Positions 35,451-43,029 of a stretch of 64,000 nucleotides of DNA are shown in pieces (position 1 is the first letter of the stretch; every line of letters starts with the position of its first letter). The DNA is from an uncultured Bacteroidales bacterium (GTDB lineage: Bacteria; Bacteroidota; Bacteroidia; Bacteroidales; F082). Location: NCBI GenBank assembly GCA_937902805.1, contig CALEMB010000041.1:22138-86137 (forward strand). Reading direction: 5' to 3'. The translations under genes and the position numbers were made by a program. The notes under the pieces are model-generated. The model made no database searches and was not told where the DNA came from. It saw nothing but the letters and a program-made list of their open reading frames with translations.

Positions 35451-35480
35451 GAGGTGCCGTCTGCATAGGCCGAAAAAAAA

Positions 35481-35506
35481 CTGCAACAACTGCAACAACT
35501 GCAACA
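35481..35506 (+). repeat. Inverted-repeat arm (CTGCAACAA iterations), left
   Basis: Three copies of CTGCAACAA-type units. The 26 bases are the exact reverse complement of 37119-37144. Confidence 0.85.
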
Positions 35507-35615
35507 GAACGACTGAAATGAAAATGTATTTGATTGTGTATTAGTATGTTGTAAAAATTAGCTATGTATGCAAAAACTTTTGCCGTTTTATTCGTAAAGC
35601 GCAAAAACCATGTTC

Positions 35616-35623
35616 TATTTTTG
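35616..35623 (+). promoter_or_regulatory. -7 box upstream of the DUF3987-like gene
   Basis: TATTTTTG, about 170 bases before the start codon; no good -33 box. The predicted leader would include the 11-bp tandems. Confidence 0.4.
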
Positions 35624-35689
35624 CGGCGTCAAAACAAAAAAACACACCCTGAAAACAGCCCCAGAATGAACCCGAAATCCAAAATTTCC

Positions 35690-35733
35690 AACTCCTACCT
35701 AACTCCTACCTAACTCCTACTTTCCTCCTACCT
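35690..35733 (+). repeat. 11-bp tandem repeats AACTCCTACCT
   Basis: Three copies plus a degenerate fourth in the leader of the DUF3987-like gene. Confidence 0.75.
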
Positions 35734-35792
35734 AAAATTAACCCCAAAAATGAACCAAAAATGACCCAATTAACCTTTTAAAACCAAAAACC

Positions 35793-37115
35793 ATGTTACC
35801 ATTTCAAGAAAACTGCGGCATCGCTATGCCGCCCGAACTGCCCAACGAGCTGCCGGCCCTCATCGGCCTGCTCACCAAGAACGTCCCTTCCTACTACAAG
35901 CCCGCTGTGGCTTCCGCCGTGTTCCCCGCCCTTGCGGCGCATCTGCATGGCGTGAAGTTCCGCTACTGGGACAACGTCCTTCACGAGGCCACCTTCATGA
36001 ACGTGCTGGTCGGACGCCAGTCCGTCGGCAAGGGCTGCATCAAGAAGCCCGTCGAGCTCATCATGGAGGACATCCGCCTGCGCGACCTCCCCAACCGCGA
36101 GCGCGAGACGGAATGGAAACGGATGAACGCACAGATGAAGATGAAGATGAAGATGCCGCGCCCGAAGGACATCTGCATCCAGATGCTTGGCGACGACCTC
36201 ACCGACGCGGCCTTCAACCAGCGCGTCATCGATGCCAACAGCAACGGTGAGCGCTACCTCTACCTCCTCACGGACGAGATCGATGCCCTGAAGAAAGTGA
36301 CCTCCAAGCGAAGCCCCGATGAGGTGGGGCTGCTCATTCGCAAGGCCTTCGACAACGCGCTGGCCGGACAGGAGCGCGTGGGTGCCGACGCGGTCTCGGG
36401 CATCGCGCCCCTGCGCTGGAACTTCAACGCCTCCACCACACCACCCAACGCCAAACGCTTCTTCAGGAAGATGGTGAACGACGGCACCCTGAGCCGTCTT
36501 GACATCGCGACCATCATCCGCGACGATGACGACCACTCGGCACCGGTGTTCGGCGACTACGACGAGGCCTTCGTCGAGGAGCTGAAACCTTACATCAACC
36601 GGCTGGAAGCCGCCAGCGGACTCATCCTTTGTCCGGAGGCCACAAAACTGTCCCTCGCCATGCGGGACGAGAACGAGGACCGCATCAGGCTCTATGAGTC
36701 AGAGGCCTACCGCGTGCTCAGCTATCGCGCCCATGTGATTGCCTGGCTCAAGAGTATGGTGCTCTATGTGGCCAACGGCTGCCAATGGGGCGAGACCTTC
36801 GATGAGTTCATCCGCTGGAGCGTGCAGTACGACCTCTGGTGCAAGATGCTCTACTTCGGCCAGCAGCTGGAGGACGAACTGAACGAGGAGGTGGCGATGC
36901 AGCGCCAGCGCGGTCCGCAAAACCTGCTCAACCTGCTGCCCGACAGCTTCACCCGCGAACAATACCGCAACATGAGGTTCAGCTGCGGCAAGCAGGGCGA
37001 CGGCGAGTCGACCCTACGCAGCTGGATGAACCGAAAGTATATTGTTTTTGATGAAGAAAACCGAAACTTCTGCAAGACAGAGGATTACATGAAGAAAATC
37101 AAACTCGCGAGCTAA
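35793..37115 (+). CDS. DUF3987-like P-loop ATPase of mobile-element type
   Basis: 440 residues. The opening (PPELPNELPALIGLLTKNVPSYYKPAVASAVFPALAAHL) and the nucleotide-binding GRQSVGKG at ~73-80 follow a Bacteroidota family related to DUF3987, found in integrated elements with primase-like partners. LLTDEID near 165 could be Walker B. No primase domain is present, so a partner may be missing. The gene is notably GC-rich against its AT-rich flanks. It lies between exact 26-bp inverted repeats and is followed by two hairpins. A replication or helicase role is inferred from family context only. Confidence 0.7.
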   Translation: MLPFQENCGIAMPPELPNELPALIGLLTKNVPSYYKPAVASAVFPALAAHLHGVKFRYWDNVLHEATFMNVLVGRQSVGKGCIKKPVELIMEDIRLRDLPNRERETEWKRMNAQMKMKMKMPRPKDICIQMLGDDLTDAAFNQRVIDANSNGERYLYLLTDEIDALKKVTSKRSPDEVGLLIRKAFDNALAGQERVGADAVSGIAPLRWNFNASTTPPNAKRFFRKMVNDGTLSRLDIATIIRDDDDHSAPVFGDYDEAFVEELKPYINRLEAASGLILCPEATKLSLAMRDENEDRIRLYESEAYRVLSYRAHVIAWLKSMVLYVANGCQWGETFDEFIRWSVQYDLWCKMLYFGQQLEDELNEEVAMQRQRGPQNLLNLLPDSFTREQYRNMRFSCGKQGDGESTLRSWMNRKYIVFDEENRNFCKTEDYMKKIKLAS

Positions 37116-37118
37116 GTC

Positions 37119-37156
37119 TGTTGCAGTTGTTGCAGTTGTTGCAGTTGTTGCAGTTA
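37119..37156 (+). repeat. Inverted-repeat arm (TTGCAGTTG iterations), right
   Basis: Four copies of TTGCAGTTG directly after the stop codon; the first 26 bases are the exact complement of 35481-35506. Confidence 0.85.
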
Positions 37157-37172
37157 TTTTTTGAGGGGTCAA

Positions 37173-37201
37173 AGGGGAGTCCGCCATCAGGCGGCTCCCC
37201 T
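37173..37201 (+). terminator. GC-rich hairpin after the DUF3987-like gene
   Basis: AGGGGAG + CCGCC pair with GGCGG + CTCCCCT, one bulge; no T tract directly after it, but a second hairpin follows at once. Confidence 0.6.
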
Positions 37202-37242
37202 CTGCCGCAAGGGTTTTCATGACCTTTGCGGCAGTGTTTTTT
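37202..37242 (+). terminator. Intrinsic terminator
   Basis: CTGCCGCAA (37202-37210) pairs with TTGCGGCAG (37226-37234), then TGTTTTTT. Confidence 0.75.
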
Positions 37243-37299
37243 CTCAGTAGTGGCGACGTTAAAGTTGCCTCTGCTTATTTCCTGACTTCGACAGCTAAA

Positions 37300-37828
37300 A
37301 ATACCTGAAGTCCTACTTCGATGAGGACGTCAAGCTCCACAACATCTACCGCTACATGGACAAGCTGCACGACACGCAGCGAGAGAAAGTCCAGCGGATC
37401 AGCGTGGCGCACACCATGGATGTCCTTGGAGGCCGCATAGGCCTTGTGTTTTACGATGTGACGACCCTGTATTTCGAGTCCGCCCCCGATCCGTCCGACG
37501 AATTGCGGCAGGACGGGTTCTCGAAAGACGGGAAGACGGCCGAGTCACAGATAGTGCTGGGGCTGCTCGTGAGCGAGGACGGCTATCCGCTGTCGTACTC
37601 GGTCTTCAACGGGAAGCAGTATGAGGGGTACACAATGATACCCGTCATCAACGACTTTGTGCAACCACGGGCTTTGGGTGGTCGAGCGCGCCTTCCGCAT
37701 AGGGAAGTCAGACCTTGAGATGAGGCCGATGTTCCACTTCACGCCAAAGCGCATCAAGGCGCACATCTGCATCTGCTTCGTGGCGTACAAGGTCTACAAA
37801 GAGCAAGCAGCCGCGCTGCTTGATTTTT
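37300..37828 (+). pseudogene. IS1634/IS4-like transposase remnant
   Basis: From 37302 the frame reads YLKSYFDEDVKLHNIYRYMDK, then YDVTTLYFE (a DDE-type Asp region), DGFSKDGK and QIVLGLLVSEDGYPLSYSVF, ending at 37718 after a frame change. A second frame then gives WVVERAFRIGKSDLEMRPMFHFTPKRIKAHICICFVAYK, the conserved C-terminal block with the catalytic Glu. The start and a middle section are missing. It abuts the 3' end of murF-alr with no terminal repeats seen. Confidence 0.8.
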
Positions 37829-37829
37829 T

Positions 37830-40313
37830 TCATTCCTGATAATACACTCGTTTCACCCGTTGCGATACCCGCGTCATAATCTCGTAGGGTATCGTCTGGC
37901 AGGCACGGGCGATGTCTGCGATGTCGTGTTCGGCGTCGAAGATGATCACGGTGTCGCCCTCGTCGGCCTCAACATGGGTCAAATCCAACATACACATGTC
38001 CATGCAGATGTCGCCAACGACAGGCACCTGCTCTCCGTTGACGTAGAATCGTCCGTTGCCGTTGCCCAGCAGCCTTGAGAGGCCGTCGGCATAGCCGATG
38101 GGTACGATGCCGATGCGCATATCTTGTTCGGCGCGGCCGTGACGGTTGTAGCCGATGCTGTCGCCCGCTGGAATCCGTTTGATTTGATTGATGGTGGTCT
38201 TGAGCGACACTACAGGTTGCAAGAGGCCCTTGTCGGCTTCGCAGGTGGGCACACCGTAAAGGCCGATGCCCAAGCGCACCATCTCGAATTGGTACTGCGG
38301 AAAGCGCGAGATGCCCGCCGTGTTGAGGATATGGCGCAAAGCATGGGGGAAGGCCTCAACAATCATCTGGCTGCCTTCCTCAAAGTTATGGATTTGGCTG
38401 AGAGTGAACTCGTCTTCAGCAGGGTTGTCGGCGGTGGCGAGGTGCGAAAACACGCTCTTTACGTTCAGCATAGGATTGGCTTGGATGCGACGGATGAGCT
38501 CGGGCAGCTCGTCGTTGGAGAAGCCCAAGCGGTGCATGCCCGTGTCGAGTTTGATGTGGACGTTCAAGGGATGCGCCTCAGGCAAGGCGAGGTTATCCAT
38601 CGCCTTTTCGATGAATTCCAGGTTGCGGAAGCTGAACACTTCGGGCTCGAGATGGTATTTGATGATGTTGTCGTAGCTGTTCACCTCGGGGCTCATCACC
38701 ATGATGGGCAGGTTGATGCCCGCGCGGCGCAGCTCCACGCCCTCGTCGGCGAAGGCGACGGTGAGGTAGTCGACGTTATGGAATTGCAGCACGTTGGAGA
38801 CCTCAAGGTTGCCGCTGCCGTAACCGAAGGCCTTCACCATCACCATGAGCTTGGTCTCGGGCTTGATTTTGGCGCGGAAATGGTTGAGGTTGCTGACTAG
38901 GTGGTTGAAGTTGATTTCCAGGACGGTCTCGTGTGCCTTCTCTTGCAGCTCCATGCCGATTTGCTCGAACTCGAAAGCGCGGGCGCCTTTCAGCAGGATG
39001 GTCTGGTTGTTGAACTTCGAGAAGGGGAAACGGGCCAAGAAGTCACTCACGTTGGGGTAGAAATAGCACTCCATATCGAACTTGTTGGCTTGGCGCGAGA
39101 TGCCCTCGCCGATGCCGATGAGCATGTCGACGCCCTTGTTCTTCAGTAGCTGTCCAATCTCGGCATACAGGTCCATCTCATTGCGCCCGCTTTGCAGGAT
39201 GTCGGACAGGATGACGACGTTGCGTTGGTGCTGATGCTGGTGACGCATCACATCCAAGGCGATGGACAGCGAGTTGATGTCGGAGTTGTAGTAGTCGTTG
39301 ATGATGGTGCAGTTGTTCATGCCTGCTTTGATTTCCAGACGCATGGCGATGGCCGTTAGCGTCATCAGTCGCTCTGCGATGGCTTCAGGCTTTATCTGCA
39401 TCAGCAGTCCAACAGCGATGCAGTGGATGGCATTCTCGACGGAGGCCTTGTCGGCAAAGGGAATCTTGAACGACAGGCTTTCGCCATGATAGGTGCACGA
39501 AACCGTCGCAGTCTTCTCGGTTTTTATGATCTCGCTGACAAAGAGGTCGGCTTCCTCAAATTTACGGCTCCAGGTAAACAACTTCACTTTTGATGCCATA
39601 CCCGATCGTATGACAACTTGGTGAATTTCAGAATAATCCATGCAATAGACCAACGACTCCGTCTTGGTGAAGAGATTCATCTTCTCGCCGACCTTCTGGC
39701 CGCGGTTGATGAAGTTCTCATCGTGTGCCTGGCCGATGTTAGTGAACACGCCTATGGTCGGGCGGATGATGTCTTGCAGTGCCATCATCTCGTCGGGCTC
39801 GGAGATGCCGGCCTCGAAGATGCCCATGTCGTAGGTGGCGTTCATCTGCCATACTGACAGCGGCACGCCCACCTGCGAGTTATAGCTCTTGGGACTGCGG
39901 ACGATGTTGTGGTCGGGGCTGAGCATCTGGTAAAGCCATTCCTTGACGATGGTCTTGCCATTGCTTCCCGTGATGCCGATGATGGGGATGTTGAACTGCT
40001 GGCGGTGGCGTGACGCAAGGGTCTGCAAAGCCTTCAGGGTGTCGGGCACGACGACGAAGACGGCATCGGGAAGGTCTTCATTAGGAAGGCTTTTCACCAC
40101 AAAGGAACGTAAGCCTTTGTCGTACAATTCCTTGATGTATTTATGGCCGTCGTTGCGCACGCTCGTCAGGGCAAAAAACAAAGCCTGTCGGGCATCCACC
40201 AGGTGGCGGCTGTCGATAAGCAGGTCGCTGATGCTCTTGCCTTCAGCCGCTCCTACTAGCTGTCCGCCGACGATGTCGGCCACCTCTTTCAAAGAATAAA
40301 ACTGATGCTGCAT
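37830..40313 (-). CDS. Bifunctional MurF - alanine racemase
   Basis: 827 residues, a known Bacteroidota fusion for peptidoglycan synthesis. Residues 1-450 are UDP-MurNAc-tripeptide:D-Ala-D-Ala ligase with P-loop GITGSNGKT at 113-121. Residues ~460-827 are alanine racemase with the PLP lysine Lys494 (VMVKAFGYGSGN) and the catalytic Tyr722 (GDSIGYNRHG). The N-terminal half should supply the ligase step that uses D-Ala-D-Ala made from the racemase product. A -7 box TAAATTTG lies on the minus strand at 40343-40336. An IS remnant touches the 3' end without truncating the conserved tail. Confidence 0.95.
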   Translation of the reverse strand: MQHQFYSLKEVADIVGGQLVGAAEGKSISDLLIDSRHLVDARQALFFALTSVRNDGHKYIKELYDKGLRSFVVKSLPNEDLPDAVFVVVPDTLKALQTLASRHRQQFNIPIIGITGSNGKTIVKEWLYQMLSPDHNIVRSPKSYNSQVGVPLSVWQMNATYDMGIFEAGISEPDEMMALQDIIRPTIGVFTNIGQAHDENFINRGQKVGEKMNLFTKTESLVYCMDYSEIHQVVIRSGMASKVKLFTWSRKFEEADLFVSEIIKTEKTATVSCTYHGESLSFKIPFADKASVENAIHCIAVGLLMQIKPEAIAERLMTLTAIAMRLEIKAGMNNCTIINDYYNSDINSLSIALDVMRHQHQHQRNVVILSDILQSGRNEMDLYAEIGQLLKNKGVDMLIGIGEGISRQANKFDMECYFYPNVSDFLARFPFSKFNNQTILLKGARAFEFEQIGMELQEKAHETVLEINFNHLVSNLNHFRAKIKPETKLMVMVKAFGYGSGNLEVSNVLQFHNVDYLTVAFADEGVELRRAGINLPIMVMSPEVNSYDNIIKYHLEPEVFSFRNLEFIEKAMDNLALPEAHPLNVHIKLDTGMHRLGFSNDELPELIRRIQANPMLNVKSVFSHLATADNPAEDEFTLSQIHNFEEGSQMIVEAFPHALRHILNTAGISRFPQYQFEMVRLGIGLYGVPTCEADKGLLQPVVSLKTTINQIKRIPAGDSIGYNRHGRAEQDMRIGIVPIGYADGLSRLLGNGNGRFYVNGEQVPVVGDICMDMCMLDLTHVEADEGDTVIIFDAEHDIADIARACQTIPYEIMTRVSQRVKRVYYQE

Positions 40314-40362
40314 GGAAAATCGTTCAAAATTCCCGCAAATTTACGCCTTTTCTGCAATGTTG

Positions 40363-40393
40363 TTGGGGTAGAGTTCAAAAAAAACTATCTTTG
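40363..40393 (+). promoter_or_regulatory. Promoter of pssA
   Basis: TTG (40363-40365), 20 bases, TATCTTTG (40386-40393), 20 bases before the start. Confidence 0.65.
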
Positions 40394-40413
40394 CATTTCT
40401 AAATCGTAAACAA

Positions 40414-41127
40414 ATGGAACTTAAGAAACACATTCCCAACGCCATCACCTGTGGCAATCTTGTGTCAGGGTGTTTTTCCATCCTTTTTATCGCCTCCGGT
40501 ATGCCCGTCAAGGCGGCTATCATGATCATCGTGGCCGGTCTTTTTGACTTTCTTGACGGTTTTGCGGCACGAGCCCTTAACGCGCATTCGCCTATCGGTC
40601 CCGATTTGGACTCGTTGTCGGATGTGGTTTCTTTCGGTGTTGCCCCAGGGCTCATCATGTGTTACTTGATGAACAATGCCATAGACCTGCCTCGTGTCAC
40701 CTTGGACGGCATCGACCTGATGCCTTGTTTGGCTTTCCTATTGCCTGTATTTGCCGCCATCCGTCTGGCGAGGTTCAACATTGACGAAACGCAACAGTTC
40801 GCTTTCCGTGGTATCCCTGCGCCTGGCATGGCCATCTTTGTCGCTTCGTTGCCTTTGGCCTTGGCACAAATGGGTCATCTCACTGATGGTGCTTTGGGCT
40901 TCTGGGCTTGCCTCGGCATTACGATTCTCTTGTCACTCATGATGGTGAGCAACCTGCGCTTTTTCTCGTTCAAGATGAAAGCTTTGGCGTGGAAAGGCAA
41001 TCAAGTAAGGTGGATTTTCCTCGCCATCGCTGTTGTGGGACTCGCTATCTTCAAGATGGTGGCACTACCTTTCGTGCTGATCATCTATATTTTGATGTCG
41101 ATTTTCTTCGCGGGGAAGATGGAATAA
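40414..41127 (+). CDS. pssA: CDP-diacylglycerol-serine O-phosphatidyltransferase
   Basis: 237 residues, an integral membrane enzyme making phosphatidylserine, the precursor of phosphatidylethanolamine. The CDP-alcohol phosphotransferase signature DGxxAR-x8-GxxxDxxxD is complete at residues 48-70. About eight hydrophobic segments. It converges on lptB, three bases apart. Confidence 0.92.
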   Translation: MELKKHIPNAITCGNLVSGCFSILFIASGMPVKAAIMIIVAGLFDFLDGFAARALNAHSPIGPDLDSLSDVVSFGVAPGLIMCYLMNNAIDLPRVTLDGIDLMPCLAFLLPVFAAIRLARFNIDETQQFAFRGIPAPGMAIFVASLPLALAQMGHLTDGALGFWACLGITILLSLMMVSNLRFFSFKMKALAWKGNQVRWIFLAIAVVGLAIFKMVALPFVLIIYILMSIFFAGKME

Positions 41128-41130
41128 TAA

Positions 41131-41865
41131 TTACAGTTCCTTCTTGTGTAAAATGAAGTTGTGTCCGAGATAAACCTCGCGTACATGTTCGTCAGCGGCA
41201 AGGGCTTCGGGCAGACCCGACATTAGCACCTGGCCGTCAAACAGTAGATAGGCGCGGTCGGTGATGCTGAGCGTTTCGTGCACGTTGTGGTCAGTGATGA
41301 GTACGCCGATGTTCTTCCTTTTTAGCTTAAAGATGATACGCTGAATGTCCTCGACGGCAATTGGGTCGACACCAGCGAAAGGCTCATCCAAAAGGATAAA
41401 ATTGGGGTCGACGGCCAAGGCGCGGGCAATCTCGGTGCGGCGACGTTCACCGCCCGACAGCTGTATGCCCTTGCTCTTACGCACATGCTGGAGGCCGAAT
41501 TCATCCAGCAACTCCTCCAGTTTCTTTCGGCGGTCGACTTCTTTCATTTTCTTGAACTGCATGACGGAATAGATGTTGTCTTCCACAGTCATCTGCCGAA
41601 ACACTGAAGCCTCCTGTGCCAGATAGCCAATGCCTTTTTGGGCGCGTTTGTACATGGGCAGGTTGGAGATGTCCTCGTTTTCAAGGTACACCTTGCCCGA
41701 ATAGGGCTTGATGAGGCCCACCACCATGTAGAAAGTGGTCGTCTTGCCAGCACCATTGGGTCCGAGCAGACCTACAATCTGACCTTGTTCCACCTCGACA
41801 TTAACCTTGTTGACCACGGTGCGCTGGCCGTATTTCTTTACCAATTGTTCTGTGCGTAATATCAT
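41131..41865 (-). CDS. lptB: LPS export ABC transporter ATPase
   Basis: 244 residues. Walker A GPNGAGKTT, signature LSGGERRR and Walker B LLDEPFAGVDP are intact. The overall pattern, with QEASVFRQMTVEDNI and the C-terminal YLGHNF, matches LptB, which powers LPS transport to the outer membrane. ATG 41865 (MILRTEQLVKKYG) is the normal start. kdsD lies upstream in the same direction, fitting a lipid A/LPS unit. Confidence 0.92.
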   Translation of the reverse strand: MILRTEQLVKKYGQRTVVNKVNVEVEQGQIVGLLGPNGAGKTTTFYMVVGLIKPYSGKVYLENEDISNLPMYKRAQKGIGYLAQEASVFRQMTVEDNIYSVMQFKKMKEVDRRKKLEELLDEFGLQHVRKSKGIQLSGGERRRTEIARALAVDPNFILLDEPFAGVDPIAVEDIQRIIFKLKRKNIGVLITDHNVHETLSITDRAYLLFDGQVLMSGLPEALAADEHVREVYLGHNFILHKKEL

Positions 41866-41880
41866 AATCAATTGTGATTT

Positions 41881-41905
41881 GTAGAGACGCAATTTGCGTC
41901 TCTAC
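41881..41905. repeat. GTAGAGACG palindrome, copy 1
   Basis: GTAGAGACGCAA and TTGCGTCTCTAC form a 12-bp stem with a one-base centre between kdsD and lptB. A related palindrome lies at 59776-59803. Probably a dispersed palindromic repeat, possibly attenuating read-through. Confidence 0.7.
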
Positions 41906-41908
41906 AGA

Positions 41909-42874
41909 TTAGAAAATCCCTTCTTTTAATATGTCATGCAAATGTATGATGCCCAAATATTTGCCGTCTTTAATGACGGGCAATTGCGTGATGCTGTTGT
42001 GCCGCATTTTGTGCAAGGCGTCCACCACCAAGGCCTCCTCGTCGATGGTCTTGGGGTTGGAGGTCATGATTTGTGAGGCTTTCACGTGCTCGATGTCGGG
42101 AGTGTTCATCAACATGCGGCGGAGGTCGCCGTCGGTGATGATGCCTAAAATCCTATCGTTATCGCTGACCACGGTAGCGCCGAGGCGTTTGTGGGTCATC
42201 TCGATGATGACGCGCGTCAGGTTGTCGTCGGGGCCTACCTCGGGGCGTTCGTTCTTGACATAAAGGTCTTTCACTCGGAGATACAGCTGTTTGCCCAAGG
42301 CACCGCCAGGATGGAACTTGGCGAAGTCAGCGGTACTGAAACCGCGACACCTCATTAATATTAATGCGAGTACGTCGCCCATGACGAGTTGTGCCGTGGT
42401 GCTGCTGGTGGGAGCAAGGCTGTCGGGAATGGCCTCGTCGCTGACGCTGACATCGAGCACAAAGTCGGCCTGTTGCGCCAGATACGACTTCGGGTTGCCC
42501 ACCATGGCGACGATTTTGTTGCCCCGCAACTTGATGAGCGGCACCAGCACCTTGATTTCAGGTGTCTCGCCGCTTTTCGACAAAATGACCACAATATCGC
42601 CTTCGCGGATGATGCCCAAGTCGCCGTGGATGGCATCTGCGGCGTGCATGAACACCGCCGTGGTACCGGTGGAATTCATCGTCGCCACAATCTTTTGTGC
42701 GATGATCGCACTCTTTCCGATGCCCGAAAACACGAGGTTGCCATTGCATTCTAGCATTGTTTTCACCACGTTTTGGAAATTATCATCGATTCGGCTTCTC
42801 AATCCTATGATTGCATTAGCTTCATTTTCAATGATTTGAGATGCTAATTCGATAATTTCGTCATTTTTTTTCAT
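41909..42874 (-). CDS. kdsD: Arabinose-5-phosphate isomerase (KpsF/GutQ family)
   Basis: 321 residues: an N-terminal SIS sugar isomerase domain (GKSAIIAQKIVATMNSTGT, then SKSGETPEI) and two CBS domains from about residue 205 to the end. It converts ribulose-5-phosphate to arabinose-5-phosphate, the first step of Kdo synthesis for LPS. Located just upstream of lptB in the same direction. Confidence 0.92.
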   Translation of the reverse strand: MKKNDEIIELASQIIENEANAIIGLRSRIDDNFQNVVKTMLECNGNLVFSGIGKSAIIAQKIVATMNSTGTTAVFMHAADAIHGDLGIIREGDIVVILSKSGETPEIKVLVPLIKLRGNKIVAMVGNPKSYLAQQADFVLDVSVSDEAIPDSLAPTSSTTAQLVMGDVLALILMRCRGFSTADFAKFHPGGALGKQLYLRVKDLYVKNERPEVGPDDNLTRVIIEMTHKRLGATVVSDNDRILGIITDGDLRRMLMNTPDIEHVKASQIMTSNPKTIDEEALVVDALHKMRHNSITQLPVIKDGKYLGIIHLHDILKEGIF

Positions 42875-42891
42875 TTTTTCTCGTTTTTTTC

Positions 42892-42923
42892 TTGCTCCGA
42901 ATGATTTAAAAACTATAACTTTG
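42892..42923 (+). promoter_or_regulatory. Promoter of recQ
   Basis: TTG (42892-42894), 21 bases, TAACTTTG (42916-42923). It leaves a ~100-base leader before the recQ start. Confidence 0.55.
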
Positions 42924-43029
42924 TCAAACGTGACAGGGGAGAGAAATTTTTCTCTTCGCTATAACGCAGTTTTTTGAATTAGATTGCAAAATAAAGCAAA
43001 AGTTTGGAATATACCAAAAGGAGGATATT

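Larger units (their letters stand above)
35241..35792. other. Repeat-rich upstream region of the DUF3987-like gene
   Basis: About 550 bases with no gene. In order: four 10-bp iterations of TGTAGTCGTT type (35311-35350), a 48-bp dispersed repeat (35403-35450), a 26-bp inverted-repeat arm (35481-35506), a -7 box (35616-35623), and 11-bp AACTCCTACCT tandems (35690-35733). Confidence 0.75.

Noticed and set aside
35481..37156. CRISPR-like array from the 9-bp iterations
   Set aside because: Units are contiguous with no unique spacers, and no cas genes are present.
38124..38900. 258-codon plus-strand frame inside murF-alr
   Set aside because: It is a shadow of a strongly coding minus-strand gene; no domain, promoter or start context.
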